A DNA stretch of 57,729 nt. Source: Candidatus Onthenecus intestinigallinarum. GTDB taxonomy: Bacteria > Bacillota > Clostridia > Christensenellales > Aristaeellaceae. A program made the translations under genes and the position numbers. Each line of letters begins with the position of its first letter. Positions within the stretch are counted from its first letter, which is position 1. Below are positions 1 through 9,810 of this stretch, one piece after another. Below the pieces are notes generated by a model that had not been told where the DNA came from, did no database searches, and saw nothing but the letters and a program-made list of their open reading frames with translations. The stretch lies in the NCBI GenBank assembly GCA_018713325.1, contig DVFJ01000020.1, positions 1 to 57,729 of the forward strand, read 5' to 3'.

Positions 1-117
1 CTTTTCATTGGCCAGATACGCGGACTCTGATTTCAGAGGATTGGTCGCAGAAAACAGACTCCCTTAAGATTTCCTAAAGAATGTAAAAAAGAATGTCCGA
101 AAGAAAAAGAACATCGG

Positions 118-191
118 TCTGTTTTAAACAGAACCCGCTGAAAAAGAGGATAATTATTGGCGGAAACGCCAATTCTTAAATTAAATTTAAG
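118..191. promoter_or_regulatory. palindromes upstream of the first promoter
   Basis: Three inverted repeats lie in the AT-rich leader. A 15-nt palindrome (TCTGTTT-T-AAACAGA) is at 118-132. A TTGGCG/CGCCAA hairpin with a GAAA loop is at 157-172. A 17-nt perfect palindrome (CTTAAATT-A-AATTTAAG) is at 175-191. The last ends 22 nt before the -35 box at 214, a position that would suit an operator. The regulator is unknown. No gene is convincing in 1-538. Confidence 0.4.
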
Positions 192-213
192 GGTGGGAAA
201 GGCCCTCAAACGA

Positions 214-243
214 TTGACAGCAATGGGAAAAGGGGGCTAGAAT
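214..243 (+). promoter_or_regulatory. SigA-type promoter for the PT-repeat protein gene
   Basis: TTGACA (214-219) and TAGAAT (238-243) are separated by 18 nt. This is the only good promoter before the gene starting at 539, so the transcript would carry a leader of nearly 300 nt. Confidence 0.6.
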
Positions 244-538
244 AAATAGGCAAAGGTTTAAAGGTCCGGCGCATGGGGCACATATGGCGGCACGGGCGCC
301 GGAGATACATCCAGATATGGGGAGGCGGATCGGACGAATGGATGCCAATGAAGGAAATCAGCGAAGCAGCGTCGGCCGCAAGGCGTCTGCTGGCCCGATC
401 CGTGGGCCCGGCGGCGGGAATGGGTTCCGCAGCCGCCAGCAGAGCGATGTTGTACAAGCAAGCGGATGACGCCTCGGAACCCGGCGTTTCCGCAAAAACG
501 ATACAATGTCCTGATCGCATCATAGAGGAAGGATGGTC

Positions 539-2095
539 ATGAAGATGAAGAAGAACAGGAAATTCTACGAGACCAAGGGCTTCAGATGGCTCCTGGCCGG
601 AGCGCTCGCTTTCACGCTGCTTGCGGGCGGCACCATTGACCGGATGGTGGACATCCACGCCAACGAGCAGCAGCAGGAGCAGGGTGTTGACCCGGCGGCT
701 GCAGAGGCGGCGCGGCAGGCTGAGGAGGCCGCCGCGAAGGCCGCGGAGGAAGCCGCCGCCGCGAAGGCCGCGGAGGAAGCCGCCGCCGCGAAGGCCGCGG
801 AAGAGGCGGCTGCCGAGCCGACGGCCGAACCCACGGCAGAACCGACGGTCGAACCCACGGCGGAGCCGACGGTCGAACCCACGGCCGAGCCGACTGTAGA
901 ACCGACTGCGGCGCCCACCGCAGAACCGACGGCCGTCCCCGCTACGGGCCGCGCGATCTTCATGCTGATGGTCGATGGAGAATATGAAGAGATCGCCAAG
1001 GTGGGACTGCAGCGCGAGGGCGCGATGGTGTATGTGAGCGCGCAGGACATGAGCGCCATGCTCCGCGACTACGACCTCTCCGCCTACGACCTGCGCAATG
1101 CGTGGACGTGGGGCGTGGAGAAGGAGAACATGAAACCCGAGGATGCCGATCAGGCATACCGCCTGCAGGACGAGCGCTACGAGCTGGTCGGGTATGACGC
1201 CGTCGCCCAGGGCGCAGACGTCGTGGTCTACGCGGCGGAAGCCTACGGCGTTGTGACGGCGGAGCCGACGGTCGAGCCCACGGCGGAGCCGACGGTCGAG
1301 TCCACGACGGAGCCGGCAGTCGAGCCCACGGCGGAGCCGACGGTCGAACCCACGGCGGAGCCGACGGTCGAACCCACGGCAGAGCCGACGGTCGAACCGA
1401 CGACGGAGCCGACGGTTGAGCCGGTGGTCGAGCCGACGGTCGAGCCGACGGCTGAGCCGGAAGCCACTGCGGAACCGACCGAGAGTCCGGAGGCGACGGT
1501 CGAGCCGACCGCTGAGCCGGAGCTGTCCGCGACGCCCTCCGAGGCGATCCCGGAGGAGAAGCCCGTGCAGGCGGTGCCGGTGCTGACTGAGGGCGAGCAG
1601 GGCCTGACGCTCTACGCCGCGCCGGACGGTCTGGAGGCGCTGACCGAGCTGCCTGCGGATGCGACGCTGACGGTGGTGGAGCTGGGCGAGGAGTGGACGC
1701 TCGTCCGCTGCGGCGAGTTCACCGGCTATGTGGCCACTGCCAAGATCGCGCTGCTGAATCCCGCGCCTGTGGCGCCGGAGGAAGAGGAGACCGCGCCCGT
1801 GGTGCGCTCCATCTCGATCACGTCGAACCTCGACGGACAGACCGAGGTGGTCGTGGGCACGCCCGTGACGCTGACCGCCACGCTCAGCGGCTTTGAGGAC
1901 GTGCAGGTGGCGCTGCAGTGGCAGTGCTCGATGGACGGCGGCGCGACGTTTGCGGATCTGCCCGAGGCCACGGACGCGGCGCTGACCTTCAACATCGACA
2001 TGAACAATGTGAACTACCTGTGGCGCCTGAAGGTGACGGTGCTGCCCGAGGCCCAGCCGGAGCCCGCGCAGCCCGACGGCGCGCCGCAGGCGTGA
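539..2095 (+). CDS. secreted PT-repeat protein with SH3-like domain
   Basis: I do not recognise a named family. The start at 539 sits 6 nt after AGAGGAAGG; an ATG at 533 is too close to that site. The product is about 518 residues. Residues 1-45 are a basic stretch followed by a hydrophobic segment, giving a signal peptide or membrane anchor. Next come an Ala/Glu-rich (EEAAAAKA) segment of about 40 residues, a Glu-Pro-Thr repeat linker, a globular part of about 100 residues (roughly 140-240) with no family I can name, a second longer EPT linker, an SH3-like domain (about 345-400, GYVATAKI near its end) and an Ig-like C-terminal domain of about 85 residues. There is no LPXTG. It lies 83 nt before the giant adhesin in the same direction, so the two probably share a transcript and act at the cell surface. 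The function is inferred only from domain type. Confidence 0.8.
   Translation: MKMKKNRKFYETKGFRWLLAGALAFTLLAGGTIDRMVDIHANEQQQEQGVDPAAAEAARQAEEAAAKAAEEAAAAKAAEEAAAAKAAEEAAAEPTAEPTAEPTVEPTAEPTVEPTAEPTVEPTAAPTAEPTAVPATGRAIFMLMVDGEYEEIAKVGLQREGAMVYVSAQDMSAMLRDYDLSAYDLRNAWTWGVEKENMKPEDADQAYRLQDERYELVGYDAVAQGADVVVYAAEAYGVVTAEPTVEPTAEPTVESTTEPAVEPTAEPTVEPTAEPTVEPTAEPTVEPTTEPTVEPVVEPTVEPTAEPEATAEPTESPEATVEPTAEPELSATPSEAIPEEKPVQAVPVLTEGEQGLTLYAAPDGLEALTELPADATLTVVELGEEWTLVRCGEFTGYVATAKIALLNPAPVAPEEEETAPVVRSISITSNLDGQTEVVVGTPVTLTATLSGFEDVQVALQWQCSMDGGATFADLPEATDAALTFNIDMNNVNYLWRLKVTVLPEAQPEPAQPDGAPQA
809..943 (+). repeat. in-frame EPT repeat, first block
   Basis: Degenerate 12-nt units encode Glu-Pro-Thr-(Ala/Val). 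They form an extended Pro-rich linker between the Ala/Glu-rich stalk and the first globular domain. Confidence 0.85.
1258..1530 (+). repeat. in-frame EPT repeat, second block
   Basis: About twenty degenerate 12-nt units encode Glu-Pro-Thr-(Ala/Val/Thr). They separate the middle domain from the SH3-like domain. Near-identical units make this stretch prone to length change by slippage. Confidence 0.85.
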
Positions 2096-2178
2096 CACGA
2101 GCGACAGCCGGGCGGCCGCCGCGACCGCCCGAACCCAGCTTCCATGGCGATTGATCAAGTACTTGGAGGGTGTATAGA

Positions 2179-5100
2179 ATGAAAGAGACGATGAGAAGGC
2201 TGCTGTCGCTCGTGCTCGCGTGGGTGATGCTCCTGAGCATGACGCCCCTCTCGGCGCTGGCGGCAGACGGGGACTACTACGGCACCTACAGCCTGGACGG
2301 GATCAGCGTGCGCGCGACCGGCGCGAAGACGGTTATGGTCGGCGAGTATCTCGAGCTGACCGGAAGCGGCGAAATGCAGACAAGCAGTAACCGTGCGCAA
2401 TGGACTGTGTCGGAAAACGGTGTGGTTGACATTTCATATCCAGAAGTAAATGGAAGGCGGCAATACACGACCGTGCTCCTGACGGGTCGAAGAGTCGGCG
2501 AGGTTCAGGTGTCGTACCAGACGCGAAATTCTAACTACGGTCCCTGGCAGACGCAGAATACCTATACCGTTCGCGTGGAAGAGGCTCCCAAAGGTACGTA
2601 CCCGGTGTATCTATATGTGCATGTGGCAGGAAACACTGACGGATTGACACAGAATGATCTGGGATGGTTTACCGTTGGGCGTATGGACGTGGATGGCATC
2701 CTGTCCGCTGAAGCCGCAGATGAAAGATATGGGTATCCCACTGGAGACACTTGGGACAAATATGAATATACATATACAGAAGGTTTGGGCGACAGGGTTC
2801 TTGAGGCGGTGAAAACGTACGGGAATGTTTCACTGTATGGCCCCAATGCGGCTGTATTCACGGAAGAAGTTTTTCAGGCAATAGATTGGACGCGTGTATT
2901 GACGCCTAGCCAGCGATACGGTTTGTGTGTTGCCAATGGTGCAAACGATTATCTGGCAGCCGGTGATGCATGGCATTTGGACGGTTACCTTGAGATTGAA
3001 TACGCGTTGTTCATACAGATGTGGAAAGAGGTCGACCAACCCACATCTGATGCGAGACAGTATAATGGCAAGTGGTATGTCAGGCATGGAAACAAAGACT
3101 TCTTTGCTTATGATGAGAGCGATTTCGATCGAACGATTACGGCCCAGGAATTGTCTGAGAACAGAACGATCGACGGATACGCCTATGTTGGCGGTGATCC
3201 CGAAAGCATCCCGCTTTCAGAGGCAAACAATCAGACGATCAACCTGTATTACGACAGGGCGTTGGCGGGCTTGGAGATTGACAAGACGGTCATCGATGCC
3301 ACCACGGAGCGCCCGACGCTGACGTTCAACGTCTACGAGGGCAGCGCTACGACCGGCACGCCGGCCGCGACGTTCACCGCGACGTGGCAGAATGACGGCT
3401 ATGTCTTTGCACCGACCAGTGCGGATCTGACCATCGGCCAGCAGTACACCATCGTCGAGCTGCTGAACGGCGTGGACGCGAGCGACGTCTACGACGTGAC
3501 GTATAAGCCCAGTCGGACGTTCACGATGGAGGAAGGCCTGACGGTGAGCGTGACCAACGAGCGCAAGCTGCTGGACGGCGACGGCGAAGCGTCCTTCACC
3601 AAGGAGTGGGAGGGCGATAAGGCCGAGGATCGTCCGAACGAGCAGGAATTCGCGCGGTATCTGACGCTCAAGGCGAACGGCGTTGTTGTGGAGTCCGCAA
3701 CGCCTGACATTGTGGATAACGGCGATAATACCTACACCATCACCTATAGCAACTTGCCCGCGACGAACCTGCAGGGCGAGCCACTGACCTACACGCTGGA
3801 GGAGAAGTCGGTCGACAACTATGTGGCCACGGGCAGCCCGGCGAGCGTGGGCGGCACGATCACCAACACCCTCAAGCAGGGCCGCGTGGGCTATAACCTG
3901 GTTCTGCCGGAGGCAAGATGGGCATCCGGTGCAGAGGAGGAGTTTGAGCCCAACGACTATTCCAGCACGGGCGGTCCCAAGTACCTGGTCAGGGACGAGT
4001 ACTATACGTATCCCGATGAGTTCATCGTGACCAGCCATGTGCCGCAGGCAGCCGGGTATACGTTCATCGGCTGGTTTGACAAGGCGCGCATGTCCCCGGG
4101 TGGCGCCGTGTCTGCAGCCATCCGCGAGGCGGGCAGCGAAGTGACGTTTGCCTACACCAAGGATAACGAGCACACGCTCGACGCCCTGTGGGCTTCGATT
4201 GACGCGGTGGGCAGCAAGCAGGTGTATGATGGTCAGCCGCATGGCCTCGAGAGCGCTAAATTCGCGTTCAATCCCGGCACGCTGGAGGACGAGTACTTCC
4301 GCCAGATTATGGAAAACAAACTGGTAGAGATGGGCCCGCTGACGTATTCGACCGAGCGGGACGGCGACTACACCGCAGATGAGCCGATATTCAAGGACGT
4401 GGGCGAGTATCCGGTGTATGTCAAGGGCACGGTCAAGGTTGGCGACAAGACGTATGTACTGCAGACCTCCGCGGTCGTCGAGATCACGCCGGCGACGCTG
4501 ACGGTGACGACGCCGGACAAGCAGAAGGTGTACGACGGCACGGCGCTGACAGCGGAAGGCGAGATCAGCGGATTCGTGAACGGCGAGACGGCGACGTTTG
4601 CCACGACGGGCACGCAGACCCTGGTGGGCAGCAGCCCGAACACGTACAGCCTGACGTGGGATGGGACGGCGAAGCAGGGCAACTACAAGATCAGCGAGAC
4701 GCTGGGCACGCTGACGGTGACGGAGTACGACGGCGAGATCGTCGTGACGACGACTGGCGGCAAGTACACGTACGACGGGCAGGCGCACGGCGCGACGGTG
4801 AGCGTGAGCGCTCTGCCGGCTGGCTACACGCTGGTGACGGCGACGTCGAGTGCGACGGCGACGGACGTAACGGTTGAAGACGTGGCCGCGACGTGCGACA
4901 CGCTGGTGATTCGGAACGCGGAAGGTCAGGACGTGACCGAGAAGCTGAAGATCAGGTATGTGAACGGCACGATCAAGGTCAACCCGCGGCCGGTGACGGT
5001 CATTGCCGCGTCGGATCAGAAGGTGTACGACGGCATGCCGCTGACGAATGCGGCCTATGCGGTGCTGGACGGCGGGTATAAGACGCTGGAAGAAGTGACC

Positions 5101-8100
5101 GCTGCTGGCAAGGAGCCTTCGTACACGATGGAGCCGAAGGGAGTCGTGACGGGCGAAGCGATCACGGCTGTGATCGTGGGCACGCAGACCCTGGTGGGCA
5201 GCTGCCTGAACGAGATCATGTCGGTCAACGTGCAGAATCCGAAGAACTACGATTTCCACCGGATCGACGGCACGCTGACGGTGAAGTCTGACTATCCCTT
5301 CATCCCCGAGAAGACGACGCCCGACGTTAAGAGCGATTATGAGCTCGGCGATGAGATTCCGTTCACCATCACGGTGCGGAACATCACGGAGAACGATCTG
5401 ACGGACGTTCAGGTGAAAGACCCGACGGCTGAGCTCGTCGATGACGGTACGGGCAACTACAGCCTGAAGGATGATGCGCATCACGCGGTCATCCCGATCA
5501 TCCCGGCGGGCGGCAGTGTGGACGTGCAGGCGATCCATACGGTGACGTCCGACGACATTCTGGCCGGTACGTATGAAAACGTCGCGACCGTGAAGGCCGA
5601 TGACAAGGTGCTGGAAGCGACGGCAACTGTGACCGACATCGATCCGATTGACGTGACCCTGTCGGTGGAGAAGACGTCCGACGTGTCCGATGTGACCGAC
5701 TCCGCAGTGCTGGGCCAGACGATCACCTACACCATCACCGTGACGAATACGGGCAACGTGCCGTATGAGAACGTGGTCGTGACCGAGCAGCTGGCAGGCG
5801 CGCAGATCATTGCGCCGGATGACGGCTCCTATACGGTCAATGATCAGGGCCAGGCGGTCATCGCCAACCTGGGCGTGAACGAGGCGGTGGACGTCACCGC
5901 GACGTACACGGTGACCGAGGCGGATGTCACGAATGGTTCGATTCAGAACACCGTGACGGCGCAGGGCAATCCGATCGACACGCCGGACGGTGAAGAAAAG
6001 ACCCCGAAGGGCGGCGACGAGCACACCGACGAGACGCGCCCGACCACGCTGAGCATTCAGAAGGTCCTGATCGACCAGACGAAGCTGGCGCAGACCCCGG
6101 ACTTCACCTTCGACATCTACGAGGTGACGGCTGGAACGACCGACAAGCCGACCGGAGAGCCGTACACGACGGTGACCGCGAAGGCGAACCTGAACGGCGA
6201 CTATGGCGTCGTCATGACGAACCGCACGCTGGAGATCGGCAAGACCTATGCCATCGTCGAGCGGGTCGGCACGGTCGGCGCGCAGAGCGCATACACCGTG
6301 CAGATCCAGGGCATGGATGCGCCGGAGGGCTGGGCGACGTTCGTGATGGAGGAAGACCTGACGGTCACCGTCACCAACACGCGCAAGCTGCTGGACGGCG
6401 ACGGCGAGCTGACTGTGACCAAGGTCTGGGTGGACGATGACGACGCCGATGGTACGCGCGTGTCCGTCACCTTCAACCTGATGGCCAATGGCACTGAGGC
6501 GCTCGACGCGCAGGGCAACCCGATCAGCGTGACGCTGAGCTGGGCGGCAACGATTACGGGCCTGCCGGAGACCGACCTGGAGGGCAACCCGATCGCCTAC
6601 AGTGTGATTGAGGCCAACCTGAATGCGGACGGCCAGCTGCAGGGCAACGGCGCGCTCTACGACGTGACGTACCTGGATGAAACCACCGTTGAGAACAGCC
6701 TGTCCGCGAACAACGAGACGGCGCTGTCCCTGACGAAGACCTGGATGGACGCGGCCCGCGCGACGGAGCGGCCCAAGACGCTCAAGGTGACCGTCACGGC
6801 CAGCTATCCGACCGTGCGCGGCGGAGCAGCCCAGGCCTTTGCACAGACCTACACCCTGACGGACGCGCCGGCGACGGCAAGCGACGTGCTCTACACGGTC
6901 GACGTCAGCGGCGACGTCTGGAAGGCGACGATCGACGGCCTGCGCAAGTACGACGCGGACGGCAAGGCGATCGCCTACACGGTGACCGAGACGGTCCCGC
7001 AGTACTACGCGGCGGACAACGGCGGCGTGTTTGCGGTGGATTCCGCCGACCGCTATGCCTACAGCCTGACCAACACCCTGCAGACGGCCGCCCTCACCAT
7101 CGACAAGACGGTGACGGACGAAACCGGCGAGCAGACGGCGGCGTTCCTCTACGACGTGTATGAGGCCGGCGCGACGGATCCGTACCTGACGGACGTGGCG
7201 GTTGCGATCAACCCGCTGACCGGCGAAGGCACGCTGACGCTGGACGCGAAGACGCTGCCGGCGGGCAAGGCGCTCCTGGTGGGCGTCACCTACACGGTCG
7301 TCGAGCAGAACACCGGCGCGTGGAACGTGACGCCCGGCACGGCCGAGATCATGCTGACGCTGGATGCGGACGGCACGAAGAATGTGGCGGCGTTCTACAA
7401 CGAGCGCAAGCTGTACAACGAGCCGACCCCGGGTCCGAGCGATCCCGCCCCGACGGCGACCCCGACCGCGCGTCCGACCCCGGTCCCGACGCCGGACCTG
7501 ACGCCGGTGCCCGGCGCGACGCCGACCCCGGTTCCGACGGCTTCCCCGACGCCGAGCGCGGCGCCTACGCCGGCGCCGGTTCCGCAGCTGGAGCTTGGAC
7601 AGATCTTCGTCTACAAGACCTGGCTCTACGACGCGAACGACGCGTACGGCACGCGTCCGCAGGGCATTGACATCGCGCTGACCCGCAGCATCGACGGTGT
7701 TGACTGGCAGCCGGTCGAGACCCTGACCCTGAATGCGGCGAACGGCTGGTCCGGCATCTTCGGCGAGACGAACAAGCTGCCGATGACCGATGCGGACGGC
7801 AAGGCGTACACCTACCGCCTGACCGAGACGAACGTGCCGGCCAACTACACGGTCTGGCAGCAGACGATCGACACGGTCGGCCGCGGCGGCGAACCGGTCG
7901 TCATCGAGTTCACCAATGCGCTGGATGAGGCGGAGCTGACCATCCGCAAGACGGTTGAGGACACGAGCGACAGCGCGGTGATGCCCAACAGCTTCACCTA
8001 CCGCATCTACGAGGGCAACAGCGGCCTGTACCGCACGGAGGTTGTGCCGGTCACCTACGACGCAAACGGCGTTGGCACTGGCAGCTACACCGTCACGGGC

Positions 8101-9723
8101 CTGAAGGCCGGCGTGACCTACACCGTCGAAGAGCAGGGCGCGAGCCCGTGGACCGTCTCGCCCGCACAGAGCGTGCCGGTGGTCGCGGGACCCAATGCCG
8201 TGGCGGAGTTCACCAACACCCGCAGAGGCTTCAACGACAACACGCCCGACCCGAACGCGACCCCGACCCCGACGCCCGTGCCGACCGCTACGGTGCCCGC
8301 TACGCCGACGCCGTCGCTCGATCCGGGCGCGACCCCGACGCCCGTGCCGACGGCTGAGCCCACGCCCACGCCTACGCCTACGCCCGCGCCGACCCCGGTG
8401 GTCAGCGATCCGCAGGGCAAGATCGGCGTGGTGAAGGAATGGCGCAACGAGCCGCTGAATCCGGCCGAGGTCAACCGTCCGGCGGCCATCGAGGTGACGC
8501 TCACCGGCGAGAGCGGTGTCGACGAATACCGCATCCAGAAGAGCGCGAGCCTGACGGAGACCGGCAACTGGCAGTACGTCTTTGAGAACCTGCCGGCGGA
8601 GGACATCGCGGGCAATCCCTACACCTACACCATTACGGAGGCCGATCAGGGCGATTACATCGCGCAGGTGCCTGTGGCCGTCGCGCCCAAGCCCGGCCAG
8701 GATGAGCTGTCCGTGGTGCGCCTGGTCAACAGCCTGAAGACCTCCAGCCTCACGATCCACAAGACGACCGTGGATTCGTCCACGGACATCTACCCGTCGC
8801 AGTTCACGTTCCACGTCTACGAGGGCGTGCAGGCGGCGGATGACGGATCGGCTCCCTACACGACGGTCTCCGTGCCGCGCAACGGCTCGGCTACTGTCGA
8901 AGGATTCAAGATCGGCGCGACCTACACGGTCTTTGAGGTGGACCATGCGGCCTTCGTGAAGAACGAGCCGCAGACCGTCACCATCGCCGCCGACGGTTCT
9001 GCCAGCGTCAGCTTCACCAACGAGCGCATTCTCGTGGGCGATGAGGACGACGACAACGAGCAGGATCCGAACGAACCGACGCTGGGCGTGCTGTCCGGTA
9101 CGAAGACCTGGGTCGACGCAAATAACGCCTACGCGACCCGCCCGTCCAGCATCACGGTCAACCTGATGCGCGGCATCCCCGGCCAGACGCCGACGGTGTA
9201 CGCCACGCAGGTGGTCCGTGCGAACCCGCAGGGCGACTGGATCTACACCTTCACCGGCCTGCCCAAGTATGACCAGAACGGCGTCGAATACGTCTACTCC
9301 GTCACGGAGGAAGCGGTCGCGGGCTACACGCCGGAGTACAACGGCATGAACATCGTCAACCGCGCGGACAACGAGATCAGCTACACCGCCTACAAGGTCT
9401 GGGTCGACGATCCCGACGCGCGCCATCCGACGATTACCATCCGCCTGTACCAGAACGGCAATGAGATCCGCACGGCGCAGCTGGAGAACGGTGTGCTCAC
9501 CCACACGTTCACGGGCCTGCCGATGTACGACCCGGCGACGGACATCGCCTACCGCTACACGATCCGGGAGGATGACCTGACCGATTACGACTGGGTCATC
9601 ATCGACAACGTGGTGTACAACTACGAAGTGGACCGCGGACCCGGCCTGGTGACGCTTGAAGACACGGCTGTGCCGCTTGGCTTCGGCGGAACGATCATGA
9701 ACGTGGGCGACTGCTTCGAGTAA
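2179..9723 (+). CDS. giant Cna_B/SpaA-repeat surface adhesin
   Basis: The product is 2,514 residues. The start at 2179 follows GGAGGG by 8 nt; an in-frame GTG at 2170 overlaps the Shine-Dalgarno site. Residues 1-29 are a signal peptide ending SALAA. Visible domains in order: an Ig-like domain (30-135), a unique region (136-350), a SpaA-like and a Cna_B-like domain (365-565), an InlB-type repeat with FIGWFD (570-675), YDG/MBG repeats with KVYDG (675-1040), two DUF11-like domains (1040-1285), then alternating SpaA-like and Cna_B domains to the end, interrupted by two Pro-Thr linkers. Cna_B units show KxW(V/L)D starts and YxxTE(E/T) ends. Cna_B/SpaA domains often carry internal isopeptide bonds and build adhesive stalks. 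The C-terminus has a VPLG stretch and ends NVGDCFE, with no LPXTG, membrane segment or SLH domain, so anchoring is unclear. The unique region has a visibly lower GC content than the rest. Confidence 0.9.
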   Translation: MKETMRRLLSLVLAWVMLLSMTPLSALAADGDYYGTYSLDGISVRATGAKTVMVGEYLELTGSGEMQTSSNRAQWTVSENGVVDISYPEVNGRRQYTTVLLTGRRVGEVQVSYQTRNSNYGPWQTQNTYTVRVEEAPKGTYPVYLYVHVAGNTDGLTQNDLGWFTVGRMDVDGILSAEAADERYGYPTGDTWDKYEYTYTEGLGDRVLEAVKTYGNVSLYGPNAAVFTEEVFQAIDWTRVLTPSQRYGLCVANGANDYLAAGDAWHLDGYLEIEYALFIQMWKEVDQPTSDARQYNGKWYVRHGNKDFFAYDESDFDRTITAQELSENRTIDGYAYVGGDPESIPLSEANNQTINLYYDRALAGLEIDKTVIDATTERPTLTFNVYEGSATTGTPAATFTATWQNDGYVFAPTSADLTIGQQYTIVELLNGVDASDVYDVTYKPSRTFTMEEGLTVSVTNERKLLDGDGEASFTKEWEGDKAEDRPNEQEFARYLTLKANGVVVESATPDIVDNGDNTYTITYSNLPATNLQGEPLTYTLEEKSVDNYVATGSPASVGGTITNTLKQGRVGYNLVLPEARWASGAEEEFEPNDYSSTGGPKYLVRDEYYTYPDEFIVTSHVPQAAGYTFIGWFDKARMSPGGAVSAAIREAGSEVTFAYTKDNEHTLDALWASIDAVGSKQVYDGQPHGLESAKFAFNPGTLEDEYFRQIMENKLVEMGPLTYSTERDGDYTADEPIFKDVGEYPVYVKGTVKVGDKTYVLQTSAVVEITPATLTVTTPDKQKVYDGTALTAEGEISGFVNGETATFATTGTQTLVGSSPNTYSLTWDGTAKQGNYKISETLGTLTVTEYDGEIVVTTTGGKYTYDGQAHGATVSVSALPAGYTLVTATSSATATDVTVEDVAATCDTLVIRNAEGQDVTEKLKIRYVNGTIKVNPRPVTVIAASDQKVYDGMPLTNAAYAVLDGGYKTLEEVTAAGKEPSYTMEPKGVVTGEAITAVIVGTQTLVGSCLNEIMSVNVQNPKNYDFHRIDGTLTVKSDYPFIPEKTTPDVKSDYELGDEIPFTITVRNITENDLTDVQVKDPTAELVDDGTGNYSLKDDAHHAVIPIIPAGGSVDVQAIHTVTSDDILAGTYENVATVKADDKVLEATATVTDIDPIDVTLSVEKTSDVSDVTDSAVLGQTITYTITVTNTGNVPYENVVVTEQLAGAQIIAPDDGSYTVNDQGQAVIANLGVNEAVDVTATYTVTEADVTNGSIQNTVTAQGNPIDTPDGEEKTPKGGDEHTDETRPTTLSIQKVLIDQTKLAQTPDFTFDIYEVTAGTTDKPTGEPYTTVTAKANLNGDYGVVMTNRTLEIGKTYAIVERVGTVGAQSAYTVQIQGMDAPEGWATFVMEEDLTVTVTNTRKLLDGDGELTVTKVWVDDDDADGTRVSVTFNLMANGTEALDAQGNPISVTLSWAATITGLPETDLEGNPIAYSVIEANLNADGQLQGNGALYDVTYLDETTVENSLSANNETALSLTKTWMDAARATERPKTLKVTVTASYPTVRGGAAQAFAQTYTLTDAPATASDVLYTVDVSGDVWKATIDGLRKYDADGKAIAYTVTETVPQYYAADNGGVFAVDSADRYAYSLTNTLQTAALTIDKTVTDETGEQTAAFLYDVYEAGATDPYLTDVAVAINPLTGEGTLTLDAKTLPAGKALLVGVTYTVVEQNTGAWNVTPGTAEIMLTLDADGTKNVAAFYNERKLYNEPTPGPSDPAPTATPTARPTPVPTPDLTPVPGATPTPVPTASPTPSAAPTPAPVPQLELGQIFVYKTWLYDANDAYGTRPQGIDIALTRSIDGVDWQPVETLTLNAANGWSGIFGETNKLPMTDADGKAYTYRLTETNVPANYTVWQQTIDTVGRGGEPVVIEFTNALDEAELTIRKTVEDTSDSAVMPNSFTYRIYEGNSGLYRTEVVPVTYDANGVGTGSYTVTGLKAGVTYTVEEQGASPWTVSPAQSVPVVAGPNAVAEFTNTRRGFNDNTPDPNATPTPTPVPTATVPATPTPSLDPGATPTPVPTAEPTPTPTPTPAPTPVVSDPQGKIGVVKEWRNEPLNPAEVNRPAAIEVTLTGESGVDEYRIQKSASLTETGNWQYVFENLPAEDIAGNPYTYTITEADQGDYIAQVPVAVAPKPGQDELSVVRLVNSLKTSSLTIHKTTVDSSTDIYPSQFTFHVYEGVQAADDGSAPYTTVSVPRNGSATVEGFKIGATYTVFEVDHAAFVKNEPQTVTIAADGSASVSFTNERILVGDEDDDNEQDPNEPTLGVLSGTKTWVDANNAYATRPSSITVNLMRGIPGQTPTVYATQVVRANPQGDWIYTFTGLPKYDQNGVEYVYSVTEEAVAGYTPEYNGMNIVNRADNEISYTAYKVWVDDPDARHPTITIRLYQNGNEIRTAQLENGVLTHTFTGLPMYDPATDIAYRYTIREDDLTDYDWVIIDNVVYNYEVDRGPGLVTLEDTAVPLGFGGTIMNVGDCFE
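7424..7593 (+). repeat. Pro-Thr linker 1 in the adhesin
   Basis: This stretch encodes a low-complexity Pro/Thr/Ala spacer (PTP-type units) between SpaA-like and Cna_B modules. It probably forms an extended cell-wall-spanning or hinge segment. Confidence 0.8.
8248..8400 (+). repeat. Pro-Thr linker 2 in the adhesin
   Basis: This is a second Pro/Thr-rich spacer, similar in composition to the one about 830 nt upstream. The pair flanks one Cna_B plus SpaA module unit, which suggests duplication of a module together with its linker. Confidence 0.8.
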
Positions 9724-9748
9724 GCGCCTCAAGCGAACTTGCCCGTTG

Positions 9749-9774
9749 GCCCGGACGGCTCAGACCGTCCGGGC
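9749..9774 (+). terminator. hairpin after the adhesin gene
   Basis: A perfect 10-bp GC-rich stem (GCCCGGACGG with CCGTCCGGGC) has a 6-nt loop. No U-run follows, so it could be a weak terminator or an mRNA-processing or stability hairpin between the adhesin and the binding-protein gene. Confidence 0.5.
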
Positions 9775-9810
9775 TCTCGGGCACTCTTGAAAGAAAGCGA
9801 GGGACGATCC

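Noticed and set aside
273..542. 89-codon open frame before the first gene
   Set aside because: There is no Shine-Dalgarno site and no recognisable sequence, and it runs through the ribosome site of the real gene at 539.
206..2158. 650-codon open frame on the minus strand over the PT-repeat gene
   Set aside because: It is a shadow of the GC-rich repeats: Arg/Gly/Leu low complexity, no ribosome site, and the + strand frame has a signal peptide and domains.
3217..9732. 2,171-codon minus-strand open frame opposite the adhesin
   Set aside because: Composition is Arg/Val/His-rich with no domain; long antisense frames are expected opposite high-GC genes.
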